Below, piece after piece: positions 1 through 6,093 of a stretch of 38,194 nt of DNA (positions are counted from its first letter, which is position 1; every line of letters begins with the position of its first letter). This stretch comes from Endobacterium cereale (GTDB lineage Bacteria; Pseudomonadota; Alphaproteobacteria; Rhizobiales; Rhizobiaceae). Position numbers and translations under genes: made by a program. Below the pieces are notes generated by a model, which saw only the letters and a program-made list of their open reading frames with translations, did not search any database and had not been told where the DNA came from. The DNA lies in assembly GCF_009617585.1 (NCBI RefSeq), contig NZ_WIXI01000030.1, positions 1 through 38,194 on the forward strand, read 5' to 3'.

Positions 1-1141
1 GCTGCGTGTTGAAGAACGTCTTGAGCAACTCGCTGCTCTTGGACGATGTGGCCTTCAGCCACTTACGTGCAACGTCATCTAGGCCGCCCCATGGCGAGTA
101 AAGCTTGGATGCCCAGAACCCCGCATGGCCATCAAATGCCGACCGCTTGCCACAATGCTTGCATAGCGAATGGCCTTCATCGTCCCACTGGGTCGGCGAC
201 TGTTCATCGCCGCAACACATGAAGGTCGCGGTTTGGCGCCAGGTGATTGAATTCGGCGTGCGCAGCATCCGCTGGCGAGCCGTCTCCTCCCAAGGCTGGT
301 CACATTCCACACAATGATACCGTGCGGTTGCCGGCAGATGTTGACCATCGGCAGACTTGTCCCAACGAACGCGCTCGAACTCCAAGACTTGCAGCGCCTC
401 ACAATGTGGGCAAGGCAAGAAAGGCTTCCTTTGGTCGGACGCTTCATATTCAGATTCGATCTTAGAGTTGCCGGCAATGGTCGGCGAGCAAGCCCTGATG
501 AACTTGCGATTCCAGAACGATGCAGCGCGCTCTTCAGCAAGTGAAAGAGGATCACCTTCCTTGCCGGCGCTGGCAGGATACTTGTCGATTTCGTCGGCGA
601 GGACCACGCGGATAGGACGCGATGCTAGATCAACCGGGCTGTTCGCACCTACAATAGTCAGGTGGCCGCCATCGAAATCCTTATGCAGGATCGTGGTGCC
701 GCTGTCCTTCGACCGAGCCTCACGAACACGATCCCGAATTACGGGCGTGTCGCGGCGCAACTTATCGAAGCGGTCCTTGGACCAGCTTTCGCCGAGCTTG
801 GTTGTCGGCTGAATCAGAATTATCGGCGCCGGATCCTGATGGATGTAAAAGGCGGCGACATTATTGATAAGTTCCGTCTTCATAAGCTGCGTGCAGCACA
901 TGATGGTGACGGTATGAATGCGTGGATCTGTAGCCGCCAGCATTGGGCCGCGCGCGACCTCGACGTTCGAAGTGCGCCAGCGGCCCGGCGAGGACGACGC
1001 CTCGGGGCTAAGAAAACGGTAGGTGTCGGCCCATTCAACGAGATTGAGCTTGGGCGGAGGCGTGAGACCCTTAAGCCTCGATTGCCTCAGACGCGCCTGT
1101 AGCTTCGCTCGACCTGCCGAGATCAGCGGCTGATAGCTCAT
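1..1141 (-). CDS. Phage terminase large subunit, GpA family (partial, C-terminus off the left edge)
   Basis: This is the packaging motor ATPase/nuclease that cuts concatemeric phage DNA and drives it into the prohead. About 380 residues are visible. Seen: an N-terminal stretch ending PPPKLNLVEWADTYRFLSP, typical of GpA terminases; a Walker A-like segment CTQLMKTE near residue 80; a Walker B-like VVLADEIDKYP near residue 178; then zinc-binding CPHC and CVEC pairs, a further CCG/CKHC pair, and the family-typical YSPWGGLDDVARKWL near the window edge. The ATG at 1141 is the only plausible start in this frame, so the gene overlaps the small subunit gene by 71 nt. The residue before the Walker A lysine is Met where Gly is usual. 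The reading frame is intact up to position 1. The family call is firm; the phage type is not determined. Confidence 0.92.
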   Translation of the reverse strand, partial: MSYQPLISAGRAKLQARLRQSRLKGLTPPPKLNLVEWADTYRFLSPEASSSPGRWRTSNVEVARGPMLAATDPRIHTVTIMCCTQLMKTELINNVAAFYIHQDPAPIILIQPTTKLGESWSKDRFDKLRRDTPVIRDRVREARSKDSGTTILHKDFDGGHLTIVGANSPVDLASRPIRVVLADEIDKYPASAGKEGDPLSLAEERAASFWNRKFIRACSPTIAGNSKIESEYEASDQRKPFLPCPHCEALQVLEFERVRWDKSADGQHLPATARYHCVECDQPWEETARQRMLRTPNSITWRQTATFMCCGDEQSPTQWDDEGHSLCKHCGKRSAFDGHAGFWASKLYSPWGGLDDVARKWLKATSSKSSELLKTFFNTQ

Positions 1142-1622
1142 TCAGTGCCCCCGAAATCTCGTCAAAGACGCGATCACGAACGACGGACGGGTCCGGTTCG
1201 TTTGTCAGCGTCAGTGCCAGCGTTCCGGGTATTGCCAAGAGCCGCGCTCGCACGCTGCTCAACACAGTATCGACCTCGACCCCAACGGCCTCGATCTCGA
1301 CTAGCTCCCCGCTCTCGACAGCAAGTTTCAATTCGGCCAGCTTGGCCTCAGCTACGATCTTGCGGCGCCGCCCCTCATCCTCGGAGACGACATCTGTGTC
1401 GTCTTCCTTGCTGGCCGCAAACTTGGATATCAGCCGCGCTTCCATCCACTCGATTACCTCGACCGTGTTGTAGGTCGACGCTCTGCCCTTGCCCGCCTTT
1501 GACAGCACCGGCATGCCTTCCCGCTCCCACGCACGAAGCGTGACCTGCGATTTGCCGATGATGTCGGAAAGTTCGGCCTGGCTGACTTCCTTCCCCTTGG
1601 ACATCGGCAGCAGCACTTTCAT
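1071..1622 (-). CDS. Phage terminase small subunit, Nu1-like DNA-recognition protein
   Basis: This 183-aa protein probably binds the packaging site and recruits the large subunit. The N-terminal 60 residues carry a winged-helix/MerR-like motif: VSQAELSDIIGKSQVTLRAWEREGMPV, followed by a GRASTYNTVEVIEWM segment, as in lambda gpNu1 and related small subunits. The middle is a charged, helical stretch (RRRKIVAEAKLAELKLAVE) expected for oligomerisation. The stop lies inside the start of the large subunit gene (71-nt overlap), supporting translational coupling. The ATG at 1622 was chosen; an upstream TTG at 1670 would add 16 unlikely residues. A GGGGGAGG ribosome site sits 13 nt upstream inside a hairpin (1637-1653). 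Confidence 0.85.
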   Translation of the reverse strand: MKVLLPMSKGKEVSQAELSDIIGKSQVTLRAWEREGMPVLSKAGKGRASTYNTVEVIEWMEARLISKFAASKEDDTDVVSEDEGRRRKIVAEAKLAELKLAVESGELVEIEAVGVEVDTVLSSVRARLLAIPGTLALTLTNEPDPSVVRDRVFDEISGALNELSAADLGRSSEATGASEAIEA

Positions 1623-1636
1623 GGTTGTGGCTGAAC

Positions 1637-1653
1637 CTCCCCCTACGGGGGAG
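1637..1653 (-). promoter_or_regulatory. Hairpin enclosing the ribosome binding site of the terminase small subunit
   Basis: Read on the minus strand, CTCCCCC pairs with GGGGGAG around a 3-nt loop. The 3' arm contains the purine-rich ribosome binding site for the ATG at 1622, so the 5' arm could mask it. The pairing is seen; the control role is inference. Confidence 0.5.
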
Positions 1654-1710
1654 ATGGCCGGGGTAGACAAGTAGGAAAGCGGTTCTAGAAATTTTCATGC
1701 CTAGTCAAAG

Positions 1711-1740
1711 GCCGGGCCTTCCCGCCCGCATAGGCCCGGC
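1711..1740 (-). promoter_or_regulatory. GC-rich stem-loop in the terminase leader
   Basis: GCCGGGCC (1711-1718) pairs with GGCCCGGC (1733-1740) around a 14-nt loop. It lies between the -10 box at 1780 and the small subunit start, so it would be in the 5' untranslated RNA. There is no U-run after it on the minus strand, so it is not a classical terminator. Confidence 0.5.
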
Positions 1741-1779
1741 AGGGGGTCAGAGGGACCCGACCGAGGGGGTGGACTCACC

Positions 1780-1808
1780 ATGATAGCATGTCTCGACGCC
1801 CTTGTCAA
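1780..1808 (-). promoter_or_regulatory. Near-consensus sigma-70 promoter for the terminase genes
   Basis: On the minus strand TTGACA (1808-1803) is followed after exactly 17 nt by TATCAT (1785-1780). The predicted start near 1773 gives a leader of about 150 nt with two stem-loops. It points at the terminase operon and follows the tail-Z-like gene on the same strand. The match is seen directly; activity is inferred. Confidence 0.75.
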
Positions 1809-1859
1809 CAATAAAATGATGTTTTTCAGCATTTTGCATCATTTTTTTCATCCATTGCA

Positions 1860-2495
1860 TCAACCGACGATGCCCTTGGTCATTGCCCGAACTTCATGCT
1901 CGACACGGGGCTGTAGGCGCTGAGCGCCCTTCCTCCATGCCTCACCTGCGAGGCCCTGCACCATCTCCTGCGGCACAAAGACGCCTGACTTCACCTTGCG
2001 GAAGTTGGTCTTTAGACGAACGCGCTTGGCTCCATGTGGATTGTTGCGGGCGATATTGTACTTGTAGCCATCACCTGACCGGATGAAGACCTGCTTATTC
2101 CAGTTGGGCTTACCAACGCGCTTGGGCCACCAGCCAGCCTTCATAAAGGTGGATGCAAATACACGCCTCGCATTGCGAGGAGCAGCGCTGACACCCTTCT
2201 TGGTCTCTCTGGCCTTGAAGTACTTAAGTGCGATATCACCGCCCTGCCCGCTGACGACGTACGTCAGCGTGTCAGGCTTGGAACGCTCACCAGAGATGCG
2301 GTAAGCCTTCTTGCCCGTACGCTTGGGTAGTCCCGTCTGGGCGGACAGCGCGCTGCCAGCTTCGTTTCGAACGATGTCGCCGGTATGGTTGATCGCGCGG
2401 GAATAAGCGCGTCGAGCGCGGCCCTGTGTTCCGAGGATGATAGTCGCTTCTTCAAGCTGGGCCATGCCACTGCCGACGACAGTCATCACGATCAT
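1860..2495 (-). CDS. Minor tail protein Z-like phage protein
   Basis: A basic 211-aa protein. The pattern fits the prophage minor tail Z family (lambda gpZ-like): an early SRAINHTGDIVRNEAGSAL helix, a central ALKYFKARETKKGVSA segment followed by FASTFMKAGWW, and a C-terminal helical stretch with RVEHEVRAMTKG. Lambda gpZ is about 190 aa and acts near the tail tip or connector. The start at 2495 has only a weak purine stretch (GGACGAG); later ATGs at 2486 and 2465 are possible. It lies upstream of the terminase genes and is separated from them by a promoter, an unusual position for a tail gene. Family assignment is by eye and moderate; a gp10-like neck protein is an alternative. Confidence 0.55.
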   Translation of the reverse strand: MIVMTVVGSGMAQLEEATIILGTQGRARRAYSRAINHTGDIVRNEAGSALSAQTGLPKRTGKKAYRISGERSKPDTLTYVVSGQGGDIALKYFKARETKKGVSAAPRNARRVFASTFMKAGWWPKRVGKPNWNKQVFIRSGDGYKYNIARNNPHGAKRVRLKTNFRKVKSGVFVPQEMVQGLAGEAWRKGAQRLQPRVEHEVRAMTKGIVG

Positions 2496-2800
2496 GGGTC
2501 TCGTCCGCTTGCCGAAATAACGCTGCAGTTTAAATGATCATGCGGAAGGGATTGGGAAATTCGTCAAAATCTCTCTCCCCGTATTCCACAGCCAAAAACC
2601 ACATTATCTTGTGGTTAACAAAGTGCTGCAGTCCACATCTTCCGAAATGATTGAACGTGTGCAATAATCGTGCTTCGGCAACAGTAGAGCGGCAAGAGAG
2701 GAAAACACGCTGCGCTCGGGATCACGCGTTTTCGCCGCGCTACTGGAGGGTCTCCCTCATCAAGAGACAATCCAACCTCGCCGATAAGGAAAGGAGGCCC
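2496..2800. other. Intergenic region between the tail-Z-like gene and a plus-strand micro-protein
   Basis: No gene is visible. It contains a perfect 20-bp inverted repeat at 2597-2616. It must hold the divergent start signals for the minus-strand tail gene and the plus-strand small membrane gene, but I see no clear -35/-10 pair on either strand. Confidence 0.6.
2597..2616. promoter_or_regulatory. Operator-like inverted repeat AACCACA-N6-TGTGGTT
   Basis: A perfect 7-bp inverted repeat with a 6-bp spacer between divergent phage genes. It is the right size for a dimeric repressor site. No regulator gene adjoins it, so its partner is unknown. Confidence 0.5.
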
Positions 2801-2890
2801 ATGAGTCTTGAAGTAATCATTCTGGTGCTTGCACTACCGCCAACGGTTATTGCGATCATCCAGATCATCGATCGATTTAAAGGTCGATAA
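2801..2890 (+). CDS. 29-aa single-span membrane micro-protein, type I toxin/holin-like
   Basis: It starts MSLEVIILVLALPP and ends IIDRFKGR: a short acidic N-terminus, about 18 hydrophobic residues with a double proline, and a basic tail. This is the layout of small hydrophobic toxins of type I toxin-antitoxin loci and holin-like peptides. An excellent ribosome site (AAGGAGG, 3 nt before the ATG) shows it is probably translated. Two hairpins follow immediately (2902-2923 and 2936-2970). A degenerate second copy of its first seven codons begins at 2995. Its strand is opposite to the surrounding phage operons. Function is unproven; a KdpF-like accessory peptide is another possibility. Confidence 0.65.
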   Translation: MSLEVIILVLALPPTVIAIIQIIDRFKGR

Positions 2891-2901
2891 TTGAACTGGC
2901 T

Positions 2902-2923
2902 CGCCACAGCCCGATGCTGTGGC
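2902..2923. terminator. Strong stem-loop after the micro-protein gene
   Basis: CGCCACAGC pairs with GCTGTGGCG around CCGAT, a 9-bp perfect stem 11 nt after the stop codon. Outer TTGAAC/GTTCAA can extend the fold. There is no U-run, so it may act as an RNA stability element together with the next hairpin. Confidence 0.5.
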
Positions 2924-2935
2924 GTGTTCAACGCA

Positions 2936-2970
2936 AAAAGCCCGCCAGGTCATCACCCCTGCGAGCTTTT
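2936..2970. terminator. Likely bidirectional terminator
   Basis: AAAAGCCCGC (2936-2945) pairs with GCGAGCTTTT (2961-2970) with one mismatch. The A-rich left arm and T-rich right arm give U-runs on both strands, fitting an intrinsic terminator for the micro-protein transcript. Confidence 0.6.
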
Positions 2971-2994
2971 CACATTATCCGACTGAGGCCTCGG

Positions 2995-3018
2995 ATGAGC
3001 CTTGAAGTGATTATTTAA
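2995..3018 (+). pseudogene. Truncated second copy of the micro-protein start (MSLEVII-stop)
   Basis: The seven codons ATG to ATT encode the same MSLEVII as the gene at 2801, then TAA. In 21 nt the two copies differ at three positions, all third-codon and all synonymous. The stop lies inside a palindrome, GATTATTTAAATAATC (3009-3024). It is either a decayed duplicate or a very short leader peptide. The identity is seen; which reading is right cannot be decided here. Confidence 0.5.
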
Positions 3019-3110
3019 ATAATCCGAACTGACGGAGTCGTCAACTCGCTGTTGATTATTTAAATAATGGTTGGACTAATATCTGACGTAATATTTGCAA
3101 ATATTTGCAA
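3009..3110. repeat. Cluster of AT-rich palindromes and a tandem decamer
   Basis: GATTATTTAAATAAT occurs at 3009 and again at 3054, exactly 45 bp apart, each copy palindromic. A third palindrome AATATTTGCAAATATT (3090-3105) overlaps a tandem direct repeat of ATATTTGCAA (3091-3110). The density suggests a protein-binding region or a small replication or partition site. No protein partner can be named. Confidence 0.6.
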
Positions 3111-3504
3111 CTTTCGCTGACGAAAAACCGAAAGCGGCCGGCTCAAGCCGAAGCGAGCCAGCCGCAGGGATCACCACACGACGGAGGAGAGGTCGACGTG
3201 GGGATTAGGAAGGCCAACCGAATGCCGCGTTCAATCCGCAAGCATCTATCGGTGAATGGCCGATATGGACTACCAACGAAGCGCGTCCGCAGCGTCGCCC
3301 TGTCGCTTCAGGGGCCAGACATTTCCGCCGCCCCTGCCACGGTACGAAGCCCGGTGCAGACGAAGGGATAGAGGATCAAGGGTAGGCTGCAGGCGCCGCC
3401 ATGGTCCGCAGTGCGGCTCGACATGGCAGGCTGATGCAATGGAACCGATGAAGCGTTGCCGCATTCACGCTACCGTTACCAACAATCAATCCGAGGATTT
3501 CCCA
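3111..3504. other. Intergenic stretch with a GC-rich stem-loop, no convincing gene
   Basis: A strong hairpin at 3134-3165 (GCGGC-GGCTC with GAGCC-GCCGC) is followed on the minus strand by TTTCGGTTTTT, so it could terminate minus-strand read-through. A plus-strand GTG reading frame from 3198 to 3371 (57 aa, basic) has a GGAGGAGAGG ribosome-like site but no recognisable protein features. I do not call it a gene. Confidence 0.45.
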
Positions 3505-3579
3505 ATGAACAGCATCGTTTGGCTCGTAGGCGCCGTCGTCATCATTCTCGCCGTACTCAGCTTCTTTGGGTTCCGCTGA
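3505..3579 (+). CDS. 24-aa single-span membrane micro-protein
   Basis: It begins MNSIVWLVGAVVIILAV and ends SFFGFR: almost entirely one membrane span with one basic terminal residue. A GAGGA ribosome site lies 7 nt upstream of the ATG. It is the second tiny membrane protein in this plus-strand cassette. I do not recognise a defined family; function is unknown. Coding status rests on the ribosome site and the membrane-peptide composition. Confidence 0.55.
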   Translation: MNSIVWLVGAVVIILAVLSFFGFR

Positions 3580-3720
3580 TCGGCATGTAGTTAGCCCCGA
3601 CTCAGAGGCTGCAACGAATGCAGCATGGCGATGGTGATTGATAATCAGGACGCCAATGTCGACTGAGTGTTAACTTCCAAGCGATATCCCAACCGTGATA
3701 TAAACAGGGATTTACGCGTC

Positions 3721-4026
3721 ATGAAATCAACGAATGGATGGCCGATATCACGGACATTAGAGCTCGTATGCCTAATCCCTCCTGCCGCGGCAGGTCTTTA
3801 TACGGTTTTCTCTGGCATCAAGAATGCCGACAATTTTGCTACAATTGCAGGAATGCTAGCGGCGATCGGCGCAGCAGCGCTGTGCGGACTTATCGTAAGC
3901 AACGCAATTCGTGAAGCTAAGGGGTCTGACGCCATTTCTGATCTGGAAGAAGACGTCAAATACCTGAAGCGTCGCGTTGGAGAGCTTTCAGAGCAGATTA
4001 GTGGCCAGCCATCCGTGCAAATTTAA
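3721..4026 (+). CDS. Small membrane protein with two spans and a C-terminal coiled coil
   Basis: A 101-aa protein of unknown function. Seen: a first hydrophobic span around residues 12-30 (LELVCLIPPAAAGLYTVF), a second around 38-58 (FATIAGMLAAIGAAALCGLIV), then a charged helical tail with heptad-like leucines (ISDLEEDVKYLKRRVGELSEQI). The ATG at 3721 has an AGGGA site about 10 nt upstream; an in-frame TTG at 3667 is less likely. It ends just before a bidirectional terminator that it shares with the convergent phage operon. The layout could suit a superinfection-exclusion or spanin-like accessory protein, but this is only a guess. Confidence 0.65.
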   Translation: MKSTNGWPISRTLELVCLIPPAAAGLYTVFSGIKNADNFATIAGMLAAIGAAALCGLIVSNAIREAKGSDAISDLEEDVKYLKRRVGELSEQISGQPSVQI

Positions 4027-4091
4027 TGAGGCAATGCCGGCATCTCTAGCGAGGTTTACCGTCCGCGAGAATTCAGTGCCTCAAATGAAAA

Positions 4092-4121
4092 CGACCGCAC
4101 AAGGCGGTCGCTCGGGTTTTT
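4092..4121. terminator. Bidirectional intrinsic terminator
   Basis: CGACCGC (4092-4098) pairs with GCGGTCG (4104-4110). A T-run follows on the plus strand (GGGTTTTT) and a TTTTC run on the minus strand. It lies between the plus-strand 101-aa gene and the end of the minus-strand operon at 4166. Confidence 0.8.
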
Positions 4122-4165
4122 ACCCATTCATATAGATACGGTCTGGCGTCCCGCTTGACCGGACA

Positions 4166-5305
4166 CTATGCGGCAAGTCTTTCCTCCACGGGCCGGTAGT
4201 CGCCTTGAGCGTGCTCATCGAGAGCGATCAATGAGTCTATCGCTGCGTCGATCAATGACGGCCCGCGCTTCTCAGCGTAGGCTGACGATAGTCCCATGGC
4301 GATACCGATGTCTCGGGCGGAGGCATCCGTTATTGCGAGATCCAGCACCGTGGCATGGTCCCTCAGCGAACGACGAATCGTCGCATAGTGAAATGCTGCC
4401 TCAACCTGCCTAACTGCCGTGAACTCCTTGCCTGAGGCAGCAGATATCTCACCGAGCGGTTTCGGCTTCTTCACCCCACCGACCCATTGGAGACCAAGGA
4501 CGATACCGTCAGGGCACAAGGTCGCCGCGAAAGGTAGCTTGTGAAACGGCACGCCGCCATCGATGCCGAACGAGCGAAGTATCTCTCGAGCCTCTTGTGT
4601 ACCCGGCTGCGGAATGAAGGCGTCTCGGATCACGGTCACGGGTGACATTGGCTTGAAGTAAGATTGGGCAGCCAGCGGCGACACCGCACCCTTTAGCGCC
4701 AAATAAGAACGTATCATCGCCTCAGACCTGCCGGGCGCCGCGCCGCCCTTTTCCCCGCGGGCCCTTTCTGACTGCGCCAGAGCTGACCCCTTCTTGGTCT
4801 TTCCCCACTGCACTAACTGGCCATTGCGGAACATCAAACTGCCGACCTTGGCTTCTTCGTTGCCATTCCTGTCGACGCCGTAGGTCACGTCGCACTCTGC
4901 TCGCTGGTATGTATTGACCTCTTCACCGGTGAAGTGCCACCGCTCCTTGCCCGTTGCCTGCCAACCGATCGCGCCCAAGAGGGCTGGTTCAGAAGGCTTG
5001 ATTTCGACAACGACCTCTGGATTGTACTCCTCGGACGATGGTTCCACCTCCACCCGATCCGGATAGCACATATTCCGCCAATGGCGGAGAGCATAGACAC
5101 GCCTGTCGTCCCCTCGGTGAGCAAGCCTCTCAAGTGCCGGCCAGGCGAGTACGTCCTTTGGCTTCCTATTGTCGTTGGCAGCACTGGGTCCAGTTTTGGG
5201 CGCAGTAGCCTTCTTCTGCTTCTTATCCGCCGGTGCAACATGACCGGCGAGCAAAGCCGACAGCGCTGACAAATCTCGGTTGTTGGGCTTTGTTGGTGTG
5301 TTCAT
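4166..5305 (-). CDS. Unrecognised phage protein, 379 aa
   Basis: I do not recognise this protein. Seen: a disordered, lysine-rich N-terminus with a SAANDNRKPKD linker; a middle region rich in Trp, Glu and Lys (GWQATGKERWHFTGEEVNTY, FRNGQLVQWGKTKKG); and a C-terminal 80 residues that look helical, with a segment ATVLDLAITDASARDIGIAMG that resembles a helix-turn-helix. A regulatory or DNA-binding role would fit its place at the end of the replication operon, but this is inference. The start at 5305 has a good TGGAGG site, and its ATG overlaps the upstream stop by four bases (ATGA). The frame in the opposite direction (4934-5269) is a shadow. Confidence 0.75.
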   Translation of the reverse strand: MNTPTKPNNRDLSALSALLAGHVAPADKKQKKATAPKTGPSAANDNRKPKDVLAWPALERLAHRGDDRRVYALRHWRNMCYPDRVEVEPSSEEYNPEVVVEIKPSEPALLGAIGWQATGKERWHFTGEEVNTYQRAECDVTYGVDRNGNEEAKVGSLMFRNGQLVQWGKTKKGSALAQSERARGEKGGAAPGRSEAMIRSYLALKGAVSPLAAQSYFKPMSPVTVIRDAFIPQPGTQEAREILRSFGIDGGVPFHKLPFAATLCPDGIVLGLQWVGGVKKPKPLGEISAASGKEFTAVRQVEAAFHYATIRRSLRDHATVLDLAITDASARDIGIAMGLSSAYAEKRGPSLIDAAIDSLIALDEHAQGDYRPVEERLAA

Positions 5306-5640
5306 AACTGCCTCCATTTTGGTTTCGGGTCTGGTATAGCTCTGATTGCCTCCGATCGAGCCGACGGCGCGCCGCCTATATCCTCCATCAAGCACGCCGC
5401 CCTTTCCCTCATCCCCGCCGCCGCGCGACGCCTTGCCTCTTCAGCGACGGTGAGCGTCACGCTTCGCCTCAGTATGTAGTTGCGATCTTGGATGACGTTC
5501 CGCAGTTCTCGTTCGAGCGAGGTAATCCGCTCCTGCAGCTGCCCGACTGCGATGTTCACGTCGATGCACCGCTGCCGCCAATACTCTCCTCGGCGGCGAT
5601 AGTCCCGAGGCGCCAGGCCGTCGGCTACTGATATGTCCAT
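5302..5640 (-). CDS. Unrecognised coiled-coil phage protein, 112 aa
   Basis: A charged, mostly helical protein. The middle (VGQLQERITSLERELRNVIQDRN) has heptad-like leucine/isoleucine spacing, and an arginine-rich helix follows (TVAEEARRRAAAGMRERAA). A strong ribosome site (AGAGGAGA) precedes the ATG at 5640. Its stop overlaps the next start as ATGA, so the two proteins are probably translationally coupled. It is the first gene after the repeat-rich stretch at 5641-6093 and may be transcribed from it. Function unknown. Confidence 0.7.
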   Translation of the reverse strand: MDISVADGLAPRDYRRRGEYWRQRCIDVNIAVGQLQERITSLERELRNVIQDRNYILRRSVTLTVAEEARRRAAAGMRERAACLMEDIGGAPSARSEAIRAIPDPKPKWRQL

Positions 5641-5661
5641 GGTTCTCCTCTATGCCCGAGT

Positions 5662-5716
5662 TGACCGGGATTTCCGGACAACTTGTCTGGAGCGTATCGT
5701 CCGGTTGAGCCGGTCA
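5662..5716. promoter_or_regulatory. Inverted repeats upstream of the 112-aa gene
   Basis: TGACCGG (5662-5668) faces CCGGTCA (5710-5716), and between them CCGGACAA-C-TTGTCTGG (5674-5690) is a near-perfect palindrome. It sits where the minus-strand operon promoter should be. Operator function is inferred. Confidence 0.4.
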
Positions 5717-5745
5717 GTTTTGCATCCCACTCAATGAGGGGATGG

Positions 5746-5936
5746 CGTTCCCAACGCCTCCCCCTCTTTAGAGGGGTGAATTTTGGGAACGTGGGAACGC
5801 GTTTATTTTCAAACGCTTAGCCGTTCCCAATCTAACTTGGGAACGCTGGGAATGGGAATGCGATTTCATTGTTTTTATTACGTTTTCAGTTTCCATTCCC
5901 GGTGGGAACGGACATTCCCAACAATGCTTGGGAATG
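5746..5936. repeat. Iteron-like array of TTGGGAAYG repeats, candidate replication origin
   Basis: Within 191 bp there are about 11 copies of a 9-bp motif with consensus NTGGGAA(C/T)G on either strand: starts at 5746, 5783, 5791, 5822, 5837, 5846, 5852, 5894, 5902, 5913 and 5928. Several form inverted pairs, for example 5822 with 5837 and 5913 with 5928. The array lies directly after the primase-helicase gene and includes AT-rich DNA (5861-5890). Iterons next to a replication gene are the known layout of phage and plasmid origins. An alternative is a cluster of repressor operators. Confidence 0.65.
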
Positions 5937-5950
5937 GATTTGTTGGGGCC

Positions 5951-5970
5951 GATATCGGTATACCGATATC
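5951..5970. repeat. Perfect 20-bp palindrome GATATCGGTATACCGATATC
   Basis: A fully symmetrical 20-bp sequence 15 bp beyond the repeat array, in a stretch with no gene. A second perfect palindrome, ACGGGAATTCCCGT, lies at 5995-6008 and reuses the GGGAA core of the array. Confidence 0.7.
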
Positions 5971-6093
5971 GCTTTTGGGTGGCCGGCTTCCGAAACGGGA
6001 ATTCCCGTAACGGAACAATATCCATTACTTAAGGCGGCCGGTCTTTCGCTGTTGGGGTATCTTCAAAAATGAGGAGACCCGACTCCCGTGTCT

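Noticed and set aside
79..1102. Several frames of 60 to 158 aa on both strands at the left edge
   Set aside because: They are out of frame with the terminase large subunit, which reads open from 1141 through the window edge with clear family motifs.
3009..3069. Palindromes read as intrinsic terminators
   Set aside because: GATTATTTAAATAATC is too AT-rich to form a stable RNA hairpin and has no loop; DNA-binding is a better reading.
3105..3371. Plus-strand reading frame of 88 aa (or 57 aa from a GTG at 3198)
   Set aside because: Starts within the palindrome cluster and has low-complexity basic composition with no recognisable fold; only the ribosome-like GGAGGAGAGG before the GTG speaks for it.
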